A DNA stretch of 64,000 bases from Flavobacterium caeni (GCF_900101895.1 NZ_FMVF01000012.1:50584-114583); one strand, 5' to 3'. Positions 38,431 to 48,046 are shown, counted from the stretch's first letter. Notes: a model not told the origin generated them from the letters alone. Numbers and translations: made by a program.

Positions 38431-39345
38431 CTATTTTACGAGGAACTTCTCGACGATTTGCGTGCATTTGATGGCGCCGACGTCGTTCAAGTGATCGGCG
38501 TCAAAAAAGTCTTCGTCGGTAAAACGACGGTCTTCGAACAGATTGAGATAGCGTACATGGTCGTACTTTCCGGACAATCGCGTGCACGTAGCATAAATCA
38601 ATTCAAGTTTGTGGCGGTTGAGCCCTGCGGTGTACAATTGACTTTGCGGCAACGAGACGATGACCACTTCGATGTTGCGTTGGCCGCACCGCGCGATTGC
38701 GTTTTCAAGTCTTTTTAGGTTGGCCGAGAAATCGGTCGAACCGTCCTCGTGCGCGGCCAGTCTTTCCTGGACATTGTAACTCGGTTTGTACCGATAGACC
38801 TTGGGGTAATTGTTGCCCCAACCGTTGGCATCGCAATCGACGATGGTCCCGAAATAATCGAATCGTTCATAAGAAGCCCATGTTTGCTCAAGGCTTCGCG
38901 TAAACGCCAAACTGTACTTTTTGGGATCGAACGCCGACACGATACCGGCATCGATATCCATGTAATTTTCATAGTAGTATTTGCGGAAATCGTCCTCGCC
39001 CGTTCCCGGCACATGGCTCAGGTTGGAGTATTCGATGCAAAAAACCACCCGTTTGAGCTTTGGCATCTTATCGATGTATTGGTCGAACAACAATGCATCG
39101 TAATACAAAGGCTGGCTGATGTTGGCCAAATTATAGACGTGTCCCGACATATACTTGGGATTGAGTCCGTAAAAACAGTGCGAGCTCCCAAAAAGCAACG
39201 TCCCGATCTCGCGCGCATTGGCCTGCATGTAGTCGTGCTTGACGGTGTAATTGTTCGGCACCGCCCGATAAAAGGTCTCGACGGCAATCCACACCAAGAA
39301 GATCGGCGACAAAAACAACGCTAATTTGAAGGCCGTCTTTCTCAT
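38431..39345 (-). CDS. SGNH-like hydrolase/acyltransferase partner of MBOAT
   Basis: 304 residues: N-terminal membrane helix (FKLALFLSPIFLVWIAVETFY), then an SGNH-like plan with LLFGSSHCFYGLNP (nucleophile Ser in GSSH) and DADHLNDVGA (catalytic Asp and His, DxxH). It overlaps the MBOAT gene by one base (TGATG), so the pair is translationally coupled. MBOAT plus SGNH pairs typically O-acetylate exported polysaccharides; that role is inferred. It converges on the TPR gene with no gap. Confidence 0.8.
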   Translation of the reverse strand: MRKTAFKLALFLSPIFLVWIAVETFYRAVPNNYTVKHDYMQANAREIGTLLFGSSHCFYGLNPKYMSGHVYNLANISQPLYYDALLFDQYIDKMPKLKRVVFCIEYSNLSHVPGTGEDDFRKYYYENYMDIDAGIVSAFDPKKYSLAFTRSLEQTWASYERFDYFGTIVDCDANGWGNNYPKVYRYKPSYNVQERLAAHEDGSTDFSANLKRLENAIARCGQRNIEVVIVSLPQSQLYTAGLNRHKLELIYATCTRLSGKYDHVRYLNLFEDRRFTDEDFFDADHLNDVGAIKCTQIVEKFLVK

Positions 39346-40781
39346 CAGAATTGGAAATAAATGAATTGTTGCCCGCTGTTGCTGCAGTAAAACACCGCGA
39401 ATACCAACACATAGTAAAACGACCATTGGAGCGGTTTGGGCGCCTTTTCGAACGTGTGGGCGATGGCGTAACCGCCGCGTCTGCCCGTCCATTCGATTAC
39501 CATGAACACCGCGATGAGCAACAGCACGCGCGTTGGTATGACTTGTGGGATGGTCAACAACGATTCGCTGAACGCACGTTTTATGAACGCAAAGGCGTGG
39601 TGCACGTCATCGGCACGGAAAAAAATGCGTGAGAATACCGTGAGCATAAACGTGGCTACCATTTGCCATACTTCCCTTGGTGTCGGAAACATACGATCGT
39701 AGGCCACGATCTCCAAATGCTTGCGGTTGCGGTTGGCCAGCAACAATGGCAGGAAATACAATGCGTTGATCATGGCCCAACATACGAATTTCCAACTCGC
39801 GCCGTGCCAAATACCGCTCAGCAAAAAGATGATGAACACGTTACGAATGTTGAACCATTTGGACGATTTGGATCCACCGAGCGGAATGTAAACATAATCC
39901 TTGAACCAAGTGGTGAGCGACATGTGCCAGCGTCGCCAAAACTCGGCGATGTCACGCGAAAAGTACGGAAACGAAAAATTGCGCAACAGTTCGATGCCAA
40001 AAAGACGGGCCGTTCCGAGTGCAATATCGGAATAACCCGAAAAATCGCCATAGAGCTGGAACGAAAACAAAATCGCGCCCAAAACCAGCGTACTGCCCGA
40101 ATAGGTATCGGAATGGCTAAAAATATCATCCACAAAAACACCGCAATTGTCGGCAATGACTACTTTTTTGACGAGTCCCCACAGGATTTGACGAAGCCCG
40201 TCGTTGAATTGCGCCGACGAAAAAATACGCTTGTTCCTGATTTGTGGCAACAGGTGCGTCGCGCGTTCGATAGGCCCGGCCACGAGCAACGGGAAGAAAC
40301 TCACAAAAACCGAATAGTTGACAAAATTGCGCTCCGGGCTGATTTTCCCTCGGTAAATGTCGACAATGTAGGAGATGCCATGAAAGGTGTAAAACGAAAT
40401 CCCGACGGGCAGGATCAAATCGAGCAGCCAAACGTTGGGGCGTGCGCCAAACAGCGCAATCCCGTCGGCAAACGATTCGACAAAGAAATTATAGTATTTG
40501 AAAATTCCGAGAAAACCAAGGTTGATCGCCAAACTCAACCAAAGCCAAAACTTTTTCGCCTTTTTGCCACGCGCATCGTGGATCTTGATGCCCGTGTAAT
40601 AGTCGAGCCCCGTAGAGAAAATGAGCAACGCCAGGAACCGCACATCCCAACACGCATAAAAGAAATAACTCGCCGCCAGAAGCAAAACGTTCTGCAACTT
40701 GAGATTCCTTTGGGTCACGAGCCAATACAGCGCAAGCACAACAGGCAGGAAGACCGCAAAATTTACGGTATTGAAAAGCAT
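39345..40781 (-). CDS. MBOAT-family O-acyltransferase (AlgI/DltB-like)
   Basis: 478 residues with about ten membrane helices. Conserved MBOAT features: FPLLVAGPIERATHLLPQ, DFSGYSDIALGTARLFG, FWRRWHMSLTTWFKDYVYIPLGGSK and LSGIWHGASWKFV with the active-site His. Such proteins move an acyl group across the membrane to a polymer acceptor. Its partner is the SGNH-like protein. No polysaccharide synthesis genes lie nearby, so the acceptor is unknown. Confidence 0.93.
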   Translation of the reverse strand: MLFNTVNFAVFLPVVLALYWLVTQRNLKLQNVLLLAASYFFYACWDVRFLALLIFSTGLDYYTGIKIHDARGKKAKKFWLWLSLAINLGFLGIFKYYNFFVESFADGIALFGARPNVWLLDLILPVGISFYTFHGISYIVDIYRGKISPERNFVNYSVFVSFFPLLVAGPIERATHLLPQIRNKRIFSSAQFNDGLRQILWGLVKKVVIADNCGVFVDDIFSHSDTYSGSTLVLGAILFSFQLYGDFSGYSDIALGTARLFGIELLRNFSFPYFSRDIAEFWRRWHMSLTTWFKDYVYIPLGGSKSSKWFNIRNVFIIFLLSGIWHGASWKFVCWAMINALYFLPLLLANRNRKHLEIVAYDRMFPTPREVWQMVATFMLTVFSRIFFRADDVHHAFAFIKRAFSESLLTIPQVIPTRVLLLIAVFMVIEWTGRRGGYAIAHTFEKAPKPLQWSFYYVLVFAVFYCSNSGQQFIYFQF

Positions 40782-40873
40782 ATCAAAAAATTAACGGCTG
40801 GCGATGTCGGGAAAGCCCGTCATCATGGGGTGATTAGCCCGGCGATTGATTTTGATTGATGCGTTGGGTATGC

Positions 40874-42184
40874 TTACTTCTCGCGGATGTAAATATCGAT
40901 CGGCACGCCCGAAAAGTCCCAATTCTCACGGATCTTGTTTTCGAGGAAACGCTTGTACGGCTCCTTGACATACTGCGGCAAATTGGCAAAAAACACAAAC
41001 TGCGGCGTAGGCGTAGGAAGCTGCATACAATACTTGATCTTGACGTACTTGCCCTTGAGCGCCGGCGGCGGATGCCCCTCGATCACTTTGAGCATGTAAT
41101 CGTTGAATTTAGACGTCGGGATGCGCTGTTTGCGGTTCTCGAACACCTGTACCGATGCCTCGAGCGCCTTGAGCAAACGTTGCTTGGTATGCGCCGACAC
41201 GAACAAAATCGGCACGTCGGTAAAAGGTTCTATTTCCTTGCGGATCTTGGCTTCGTAATCGCGCGTAGACATGGTATCTTTCTCGACCAGGTCCCATTTG
41301 TTGACCAAAATGACGAGCCCTTTGCGGTTCTTCTCGGCCAGCCAAAAAATACTTTGGTCCTGTCCTTCGAATCCGCGCGTCGCGTCGATGATCAGGATGC
41401 AGATGTCGGCGTGTTCGATGGCGCGCACCGAACGCATGACCGAATAAAACTCGAGGTCTTCCTTGACTTTTGCTTTTCGGCGGATTCCGGCCGTATCGAC
41501 CAAATTAAATTCAAAACCAAAACGGTCGAATTTGGTGTCGATCGCATCGCGCGTAGTTCCCGCAATATCGGTGACGATATACCTGTCCTGGCCTATCAGC
41601 GCGTTGATGAAGCTCGACTTACCCGCATTCGGACGTCCGACGACCGCAAAACGCGGCAATTCGATTTCTTCTTTGGTGGGTTCGGGTTTGTCGGGAAACG
41701 CAGCGACCAGGTTGTCGAGCAATTCGCCCGTCCCGCTGCCCGACGTACTGGCAAACGTGGTGTAATCGCCCAAACCGAGGTTGTAAAACTCGATTGCATC
41801 TTTCTCGCGCATCGCGTTGTCGACTTTGTTGACACCCAACAGCACGGGCTTGGTTACTTTGCGCAGCAATTTGGCGACCTCTTCGTCCATGGGTGTAATG
41901 CCTTCTTCGACGTCTACGACAAACAAAATGACATCGGCTTCGTCTATGGCCAATTCGACTTGTTTGCGGATTTCGCCTTCGAAAATATCATCGCTCCCGC
42001 GTACATATCCGCCGGTATCGATCACCGAAAACGCTTTTCCGTTCCATTCGCTTTTCCCGTAATTGCGGTCGCGCGTAACGCCCGATACCGAATCGACAAT
42101 CGCTTCCCTTCTCTGGATCAACCGGTTGAACAACGTCGACTTCCCAACGTTTGGTCTTCCTACAATCGCAACAATATGGCTCAT
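40874..42184 (-). CDS. der: Ribosome-assembly GTPase Der (EngA)
   Basis: 436 residues: two GTPase domains, with P loops GRPNVGKS (8-15) and GRPNAGKS, G3 DTGG and DTAG, G4 NKVD and NKWD, then a KH-like C-terminal domain ending [15 protein letters not shown]. Der acts in 50S subunit assembly. The ATG at 42184 places the first G1 motif eight residues in, as is usual. It has its own promoter (42205-42212). Confidence 0.97.
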   Translation of the reverse strand: MSHIVAIVGRPNVGKSTLFNRLIQRREAIVDSVSGVTRDRNYGKSEWNGKAFSVIDTGGYVRGSDDIFEGEIRKQVELAIDEADVILFVVDVEEGITPMDEEVAKLLRKVTKPVLLGVNKVDNAMREKDAIEFYNLGLGDYTTFASTSGSGTGELLDNLVAAFPDKPEPTKEEIELPRFAVVGRPNAGKSSFINALIGQDRYIVTDIAGTTRDAIDTKFDRFGFEFNLVDTAGIRRKAKVKEDLEFYSVMRSVRAIEHADICILIIDATRGFEGQDQSIFWLAEKNRKGLVILVNKWDLVEKDTMSTRDYEAKIRKEIEPFTDVPILFVSAHTKQRLLKALEASVQVFENRKQRIPTSKFNDYMLKVIEGHPPPALKGKYVKIKYCMQLPTPTPQFVFFANLPQYVKEPYKRFLENKIRENWDFSGVPIDIYIREK

Positions 42185-42204
42185 AGTGGCTTGAAAATTT
42201 TGCG

Positions 42205-42212
42205 CAAAGGTA
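42205..42212 (-). promoter_or_regulatory. der -7 promoter element
   Basis: Minus-strand TACCTTTG, an exact TAnnTTTG, 20 bases upstream of the der ATG. It lies downstream of the terminator at 42271-42298, so der is transcribed separately from that element. Confidence 0.65.
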
Positions 42213-42270
42213 GCGTAAAAAAACCAAAAACCGTGCGTTTGGCGTAAAGTCAAACCACAACTAAAAAAGA

Positions 42271-42298
42271 AAAGACCGAACGTTACCGCGCGGCCTTT
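42271..42298 (-). terminator. Intrinsic terminator of a minus-strand transcript upstream of der
   Basis: Minus strand AAAGGCCG ... CGGTCTTTTCTTTTTT forms an 8-bp stem with a G-U pair (an A-C mismatch on the plus strand), followed by T. This shows that a transcript comes from the minus strand of the 42300-42650 gap. Confidence 0.6.
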
Positions 42299-42520
42299 CC
42301 TACCTAAACAAAACTATAACCTAACTTTCTTTCTTGATTGATGGTAGACCGTCCTTGGTCAGCCCCATGAAAAAGGACAAGACTTAGGGCGATCAACACC
42401 GTCTAGCATTCGCCCAACGGCGTGAAACGATAATGTAAACTGGAAGGGAAGCCGCGCAGGACAAGGCACGCGACGCTTAGTGATTGCATGTTGATTGATT
42501 TTTGATTGATGATGCCCTAC
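42299..42520 (-). ncRNA. Candidate small RNA or small-peptide transcript upstream of der
   Basis: The 514-base gap between der and the next gene has no long frame, but ends in a minus-strand terminator. Two short frames exist on that strand: 42403-42489 (28 codons, start MQSLSVACLV, end FTPLGEC) preceded by an ATCAATCA-rich leader like the one before 52552, and 42321-42368 (MGLTKDGLPSIKKES). GGTCAGCCCC, AAGGACAAGACTTAGGGCG and GCGCAGGACAAGGCACGCG suggest structure. I cannot name an RNA family. Confidence 0.35.
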
Positions 42521-42698
42521 TTGACGCCAAGTTGCGCGACGCGTTACAGGGAAGGTGATATTATTTTTGCAATTCGCCGTAAAGTTTTGATTTTCAACGA
42601 TTAATTTTTTAGGTGTGTCTTATTTATTTTTTCTTTAACCAACTTTAACGAATATTTTGAAACGCCCCATCGTTTGTAAAATACCAAAAACGACTACC

Positions 42699-43175
42699 AT
42701 GAGAACCGAAAAATGGCAAATCCAAAAATCGTCGTACAAAACCACCGACGAAATCAAGGCGGCCTGCAACCAACTGCAAGCCAAAGACCAAGCCGATTAC
42801 GAGGTGCGCAGCAACGGCGACCACATTTGGGTAGAGGTCGACCAGCGAAAGAAACACTATTGGTCGCCCATGTTGCGCCTGCGGTTGGTCAAGGCCGAGA
42901 ACGAAACGCGCATCGAAGGGAAAATCGCCGAAAACCCATTGCTTTGGGCCTTTTTCGTGATGATCAAAATTGCGAGCATCTTTATTTTTGTGCTGTCGGG
43001 GGTTATCGCGTGGTACAAGTTTAACCTTGGCTACAACTTCAACGTGCAACTCTTTGTGATGTTTGTGATGGTTTCGGTGTGGTTTGCCATGTATCTCGTG
43101 GCCGAACAATACAAACGCAAAGGCGCGCGGCAAATCGACGCGCTCTATCACTTTGTCGATGCCATCGCGGCCTAG
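42699..43175 (+). CDS. Membrane protein of unknown function
   Basis: 158 residues: a soluble N-terminal part (KWQIQKSSYKTTDEIKAACNQLQAK... YWSPMLRLRLV) and two C-terminal membrane helices (LLWAFFVMIKIASIFIFVLSG and FNVQLFVMFVMVSVWFAMYLV). No family recognised. The ATG at 42699 (MRTEKWQ) is preferred to an in-frame ATG 14 codons earlier because it begins the conserved-looking domain. It converges on era with a 15-base gap. Confidence 0.75.
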   Translation: MRTEKWQIQKSSYKTTDEIKAACNQLQAKDQADYEVRSNGDHIWVEVDQRKKHYWSPMLRLRLVKAENETRIEGKIAENPLLWAFFVMIKIASIFIFVLSGVIAWYKFNLGYNFNVQLFVMFVMVSVWFAMYLVAEQYKRKGARQIDALYHFVDAIAA

Positions 43176-43190
43176 ATTTCCTTAAAATGA

Positions 43191-44075
43191 TTAGTTCTGG
43201 TTGTAGCCAAAGCGGCGCAATTGCCGCTCGTTGCTGCGCCAATCCTTGTTGACCTTGACGTAGGTTTCCAGGTGCACCTGCTTGTCGAAGAATTTTTCGA
43301 GATCGGCCCGCGCCTCGACGCCCACTTTCTTGAGTGCGGCGCCTTTGTGGCCAATAATGATGCCTTTTTGCGTATCGCGCTCGACCATGATCACGGCACG
43401 GATGCGGATGATTTTGTCGTCCTCGAGAAACTCCTCGGTTTCGATTTCTACAGCATACGGAATTTCTTTGCTGTAGTGCAGCAGGATTTTTTCGCGTATC
43501 GTTTCGTTGACAAAAAAGCGCTCGGGTTTGTCGGTGAGCTGGTCTTTTGGATAAAACGGTGGCGAGGCAGGAAGCAATTCGATGATGCGCGCAAATACTT
43601 CGGGAACGTTGAAATTCTTTAACGCCGATATCGGAAAGATTTCGGCGTTGGGCACCTTTTCTTTCCAAAATTGCACCTGTTCCTCAAGCTGTTCCTGGTT
43701 CGAATTGTCGATTTTGTTGAGCAACAGCATCACCGGAATCCTCGCATGGACGATTTTGTTGAAAAACGCCTCGTCCTTCAAGGCTTGTTCGCCGATTTCG
43801 ACCATGTAAATCAACACATCGGCATCTTCAAAAGCCGATTTGACAAAGTTCATCATCGACTCCTGCATTTCATAAGCGGGCTTGATGATGCCCGGTGTGT
43901 CCGAAAAAACCACCTGGAAATCGTCGCCGTTGACGATGCCCAAAATACGATGACGCGTGGTTTGCGCCTTAGAGGTGATGATCGACAGCCTTTCGCCCAC
44001 CAGCGCGTTCATGAGTGTCGACTTGCCGACGTTGGGGTTGCCGATAATATTTACGAATCCTGCTTTGTGTGACAT
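43191..44075 (-). CDS. era: GTPase Era
   Basis: 294 residues: G1 GNPNVGKST (about 10-18), switch region TTRHRILG, G3 DTPG, G4 NKID, and a C-terminal KH domain (VEIETEEFLEDDKIIRIRAVIMVERDTQKGIIIGHKGAALKKVG). Era binds 16S rRNA 3' end during 30S assembly. The ATG at 44075 gives MSHKAGFVNIIGNPNVGKS. The 5' coding end is repeated in the leader (see 44142-44170). Confidence 0.96.
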   Translation of the reverse strand: MSHKAGFVNIIGNPNVGKSTLMNALVGERLSIITSKAQTTRHRILGIVNGDDFQVVFSDTPGIIKPAYEMQESMMNFVKSAFEDADVLIYMVEIGEQALKDEAFFNKIVHARIPVMLLLNKIDNSNQEQLEEQVQFWKEKVPNAEIFPISALKNFNVPEVFARIIELLPASPPFYPKDQLTDKPERFFVNETIREKILLHYSKEIPYAVEIETEEFLEDDKIIRIRAVIMVERDTQKGIIIGHKGAALKKVGVEARADLEKFFDKQVHLETYVKVNKDWRSNERQLRRFGYNQN

Positions 44076-44141
44076 CTGGTACTTGATTAAATAAGACAAA
44101 AAGCCGAATATCCATCGGACATTCTCGTCTTCATATCAAAT

Positions 44142-44170
44142 CGATACTATTTACGAATCCTGCTTTGTGT
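44142..44170. repeat. Second copy of the era 5' end in the era leader
   Basis: 28 of 29 bases match 44042-44070, exactly 100 bases away. The 44042-44070 copy is inside era (codons 3-12). The duplicate lies between the era -7 element and its ATG, and has no start codon of its own. Confidence 0.85.
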
Positions 44171-44179
44171 TCCAAGTTG

Positions 44180-44187
44180 CAAAATTA
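44180..44187 (-). promoter_or_regulatory. era -7 promoter element
   Basis: Minus-strand TAATTTTG, an exact TAnnTTTG. The expected transcript start falls at the edge of the duplicated era 5' segment, giving a ~95-base leader. Confidence 0.6.
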
Positions 44188-44253
44188 GGACATTTTCACC
44201 CGATGGCGGCATTTTTCAGAATTTTGTTATCTTGGTAGCCCAAATACGTTACC

Positions 44254-44466
44254 ATGCTGCGGTACATGATCGCCTTGTCGCTGTTGATCACCTTGACGTC
44301 GTTCAGGGCCGAAACCCAGGTCTTTATCTGCGGCCCCGCGGGCGCCAAGAAATACCACTACACGGCCAATTGCCGAGGCTTGTCGGCTTGCAAACACGGC
44401 ACATTCGAAGTTCCGAAATCCAAAGCCGAGTCATTGGGGCTTTCGCTTTGCGGCTGGGAAGACTAA
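44254..44466 (+). CDS. Small exported Cys-containing protein
   Basis: 70 residues: signal peptide MLRYMIALSLLITLTSFRA and a 50-residue mature part with Cys in FICGPAGAKKYHYTANCRGLSACKHGTF and LCGWED, so four cysteines with a C-terminal CGWED. I recall this small family from other Bacteroidota, without known function. TATCTTGG ahead of it (about 44229) is near the -7 consensus. Followed by a terminator. Confidence 0.75.
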   Translation: MLRYMIALSLLITLTSFRAETQVFICGPAGAKKYHYTANCRGLSACKHGTFEVPKSKAESLGLSLCGWED

Positions 44467-44471
44467 AAAAA

Positions 44472-44489
44472 ACCGTCTCGAAAGACGGT
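44472..44489. terminator. Bidirectional intrinsic terminator
   Basis: ACCGTCT-CGAA-AGACGGT, with A-rich sequence before and T-rich after, serves both the small Cys protein gene (+) and the convergent T9SS gene (-). Confidence 0.75.
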
Positions 44490-44496
44490 CTCTGTT

Positions 44497-47400
44497 TTAT
44501 TTGACAAAACGCTTGGTTAGCACCGTATGGTCGGCAAAATTGATGCGCAACAGCAGCATTTGATTGCTCAACGCGCTGATGTCTACCTTACCGCTGGCCG
44601 ACGACATTTTCTGATCGAGGAGCACGCGTCCATTCAAATCCAATACCTGTACCGATGCCATAACCTTGGGCGATGCAATACCGAGTATTTCCTGGTTGTT
44701 CCAAATGGCCAACCCTTTCGAATCTACCTCGTTGCGCCCGAGCGCCGCGTCTGTTTGGAATACCAATTCAAAACGGTCGTTGAACGTTCCGGTGGCCGTC
44801 GTAAAAATGTAAGGCCCGGTTTGGAGGTTGTGTTCGGTTTGGAGCAAATGGTCTTTGATATAAATCGCGCGGTCGGCAAACGCGGCATCGGTCTTACCAA
44901 TCGCAATGCTGAAACTGCCGCCCATGGTAGACGAGAAGCCGAGCGGCACCGTATCGGCTACCTCAAAAGGCATCGCACGACCTTGTATCGACAGCATTTT
45001 TTCGCCGCCAATCGAGTAAAAGTTGACCGCCGAGTTAGCGTTGAAATTCTCGCCATCGAATTGTCCTTCATAACCATTGGTAGCACCCGCCACATATCCC
45101 ACGAGGATCTGTTTGAAAGCGCCCTGGTCGTTGGTCAAATCGAGCCAAAAACGTTGTTTGGCCGCATTGCCCGAAACAGGGTGGCTTTGTTTGAAAAAAT
45201 CGTCGTTGCCGCCACGTTGTCGCATGGCATTGTTGAACACCACCGATCCCGATTGCGCGGCCTTGACAAAAAAGGCCTGCCCCGAAGCGACTTTCCCCGA
45301 TGGCGCGTTGCCGTTTTCCCCATCGCTCAACGACTTGCGCGTCGCGACCGACCCTGTACTGTTGTACACGGCATAGTCGTCTGAGGTGTAGTTGTAGGTC
45401 CAATCACCAGGGACTTGATTGCTCGGCAGCGTATTGTGTGTCCACAAATAAGCGGTGCCTTCTAAAAGGGCCGCGTTGCCTGCGTAGGCAAAAAAATCGT
45501 CCAAATCCAATTCAGAGGGATACGGATTGCCGATCAAATTCCAACCCGAACCCGTGCCTACCACATTGTAAGTCAGCACACCGTTGTGGGGCACGCCCAC
45601 AAAGTTCGCGGCATAAACCGCAGGCGTATCTTGGCTGAAGGCTTGCGGCGCACGTATGATGTAGCCGCGGCCCTGTTGCATGGCGGTACTGGCCGCGGCC
45701 ACACCCTGCCAATTGCTGATGGCCGGATTGTATTGGTAAAATTTGTCCGAAAGCGTACCCGGCGAAACGGCCAACAAGTTCTGGTTGGCTACCGGCGATG
45801 CCCAATAAGTATAATCGAACCGGCGAACGGGCGCCGTATTGCGCTTGTAGGTAATGTTGCCCGAATTGGTGTAGCCATCAAGCACCTGCACGAGGCTCGC
45901 GTTGTCTTCGAACGTGAGCGAACCCGGCGTGTTCGATTGGTTGACGTCGACGCCACAAGTCACGACCATATTGTGGCCCGAATTGACTTTGACGACCGCA
46001 CCCGCATTGACTTGCACCGAACAAGCATACAAATCCTCGTCCGAAGAAAAGTTACCCGAGAAAATCACGCGTTTGGACGAATCGGGTTGGCCGTCGCTCC
46101 ATTGCGTTCCGTTCCAGGTCGTGGTTGGATATTTTACATAGACCGAATTGGTCGTCGACTGACATCCGCCGTTATCGAGTACCGCACGAAAATATTTGAT
46201 GTTTTCTATCGAACCCATTTGCGCGGGAGAAAGCGTACCCGTCGTATTGGACAATGGTGTCACATTGGTTGTGAAGGCGGCATCATCGGCCGACTCCCAC
46301 CGCACCACCGACCCGTTGAGCGTGTTGATGGTAATGCTGTTGAGATTCGCCGCACGGCATACCTCTTGGCTGTTCGCGATACTGCCCGACGGCGCCGTAT
46401 TGATCGTGGCGGTCACCGGCGTCCTTGAAGCAGTCGTACAACTGCCGAACGTAGCGCTGGCATAGAACGTTTGTGTCGCCGAAAGCGAATTCAAGGTTAG
46501 GCTATTGCCCGTACCGACCAGGTTTCCGCCCGTCGAGGCATCGTACCAGCGCACCGAACCCAAGCTGTAGTCGGCCGAAACCGATATACTTCCCACTCCG
46601 CAACGCGAAGCCGGCGTCGTGTTGACCAAAACCGGTGTGCTGGCGACCGATCCCGTGAGCACGTTGGTCGTGTTGTAAATGCGGCAATTCCCGGTGGCGT
46701 TGTAGGTATACACCCTATAGTAGATGTTTTGACAGAGTGTGGGCGCTGCGTCCGAAAAAGTTGTGCTGCCCGGACCCGAGTTGATCGCCACGACCGTCCA
46801 CGCACCCAAGGTTTGTCCCGCCGACAACGTTGCAAAATTAGCCGGATTGGTCGTTGCGGGAACAGTATTGCCCGTCGCGCGCAAAATCACATAGCCGCCC
46901 GAGGTAGCCGCGGTAAAACTGCCGCTCACCGTGTTGCCCGACCCTGACAATTGTAGGTTGCTGGCTTGAGAAGCGGGTGCCGCAGGAACGGTACTGCTCG
47001 CGGGGCTTTGGATCGATCCGCCCGTGTTGCCCACGAGCAAAGCGGTTCCATTCTGTCCATAAATGCCGTTGTTGTTGAACGATCCTGTCGAACGGATGTA
47101 GTTGCAGTCGGAATTCGGACCGCCAATGATACGACCGCCGCCGTTGTTGGTGATGCCGTTGGCTATCACACTCCCGATGACGGTGATGTTGCCGTTGTTC
47201 ATGAGCGAACCGTTGATGGTGGTCGTGCCCCCCAGGGTGACATTGCCGTTGCCGTTGACGGTCAACGAGGCCAGTGTCATGGTCCCATAATTGGCAAAAC
47301 CGATGTTCGAATTGACGTTGACATTGCCCAACGTGATCACACCTGTAGCACCGTTGGTAAAACTCGTCCCCGAATTGAAATTCAGGTTTCCTGTATTTTG

Positions 47401-47682
47401 AAAGGTACCATGGTTGATGATGGTCCAGTTCCCATTATAATTGGGGGTTTGCGACGGATTGTAGGTCACCCCGGTCCCGACACAAAGCGTATTCCCGTTA
47501 AAATTGTTGAGCCTGCCCGTAAAGACACCGGTCCCTGTGATGCAAACCGTTTGTCCGCTGGTCAGGTTATGGGTTGCGTTATTGGGTACGGTAATCGTGT
47601 ACTGGCAGTTGTTGCATTGTCCGTAGCTGGCGACCCGAAAAAGCAATATCATCAAGAGTGCAAGTAGTGGTAATTTTTTCAT
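44497..47682 (-). CDS. Large secreted protein with T9SS type A sorting domain
   Basis: 1061 residues: signal peptide MKKLPLLALLMILLFRVASYGQ; a Gly/Asn/Thr-rich beta-helix-like N-terminal region (40-220) with repeats such as NNGNITVIGSV and NGNGNVTLGGTT; Ig-like strands (250-540); a GEVxxx-type domain (540-930); and a C-terminal T9SS sorting domain (QVLDLNGRVLLDQKMSSASGKVDISALSNQMLLLRINF...LTKRFVK). Likely a cell-surface or secreted adhesin/structural protein attached via type IX secretion. The ATG at 47682 opens the signal peptide. Upstream DNA has a TTTATCGATAAA dyad (about 47739). Confidence 0.88.
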   Translation of the reverse strand: MKKLPLLALLMILLFRVASYGQCNNCQYTITVPNNATHNLTSGQTVCITGTGVFTGRLNNFNGNTLCVGTGVTYNPSQTPNYNGNWTIINHGTFQNTGNLNFNSGTSFTNGATGVITLGNVNVNSNIGFANYGTMTLASLTVNGNGNVTLGGTTTINGSLMNNGNITVIGSVIANGITNNGGGRIIGGPNSDCNYIRSTGSFNNNGIYGQNGTALLVGNTGGSIQSPASSTVPAAPASQASNLQLSGSGNTVSGSFTAATSGGYVILRATGNTVPATTNPANFATLSAGQTLGAWTVVAINSGPGSTTFSDAAPTLCQNIYYRVYTYNATGNCRIYNTTNVLTGSVASTPVLVNTTPASRCGVGSISVSADYSLGSVRWYDASTGGNLVGTGNSLTLNSLSATQTFYASATFGSCTTASRTPVTATINTAPSGSIANSQEVCRAANLNSITINTLNGSVVRWESADDAAFTTNVTPLSNTTGTLSPAQMGSIENIKYFRAVLDNGGCQSTTNSVYVKYPTTTWNGTQWSDGQPDSSKRVIFSGNFSSDEDLYACSVQVNAGAVVKVNSGHNMVVTCGVDVNQSNTPGSLTFEDNASLVQVLDGYTNSGNITYKRNTAPVRRFDYTYWASPVANQNLLAVSPGTLSDKFYQYNPAISNWQGVAAASTAMQQGRGYIIRAPQAFSQDTPAVYAANFVGVPHNGVLTYNVVGTGSGWNLIGNPYPSELDLDDFFAYAGNAALLEGTAYLWTHNTLPSNQVPGDWTYNYTSDDYAVYNSTGSVATRKSLSDGENGNAPSGKVASGQAFFVKAAQSGSVVFNNAMRQRGGNDDFFKQSHPVSGNAAKQRFWLDLTNDQGAFKQILVGYVAGATNGYEGQFDGENFNANSAVNFYSIGGEKMLSIQGRAMPFEVADTVPLGFSSTMGGSFSIAIGKTDAAFADRAIYIKDHLLQTEHNLQTGPYIFTTATGTFNDRFELVFQTDAALGRNEVDSKGLAIWNNQEILGIASPKVMASVQVLDLNGRVLLDQKMSSASGKVDISALSNQMLLLRINFADHTVLTKRFVK

Positions 47683-48017
47683 GACTTTTAAAACTTGTAG
47701 CGACAAAGAAAAGTAAAAATATCGATGAAATGTAGTTTTTTATCGATAAAATGCGTTAAATTTTTTGTTTTGTAGGTTTTTTTAAACATTTTTGTTCGAT
47801 TTGAGAATTTACGAAATCGCAGTAGTTCGCATTAAGCGCAGTATTATCAAGAAGATAGTCCACCCAACAAACTGTAACCATCCTATTTATGCGTTCAATT
47901 TTGTCAAATCGGCGGCAAAAGTAGCGAGAAACCAACGTCGTCGAATGTTAATATCGACCAACAACACGTATATCCGTCAGGGTGTAAAAGCAACGCAGAA
48001 AAGCGTCGCGAAAAGGT
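47683..48017. other. Intergenic region without a convincing gene
   Basis: AT-rich promoter-like DNA for the T9SS gene (including TTTATCGATAAA), then sequence that holds an open frame on the plus strand (47792-48055). That frame runs into the tRNA terminator and has no signal or family features, so I take it as chance. Confidence 0.5.
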
Positions 48018-48025
48018 ATAAAAAA

Positions 48026-48046
48026 ACCCACCGGATTCCGATGGGT
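48026..48046 (-). terminator. Terminator of the initiator tRNA gene
   Basis: Minus strand ACCCATCGG-AAT-CCGGTGGGT (one G-U pair) followed by TTTTTTT, ten bases after the tRNA 3' end. Confidence 0.85.

Noticed and set aside
13216..39345. One-base overlaps between several gene pairs as frameshift signs (paaH/paaI, DUF4230/tetR, MBOAT/SGNH)
   Set aside because: All are regular TGATG stop-start overlaps between complete proteins of family length, a normal coupling arrangement.
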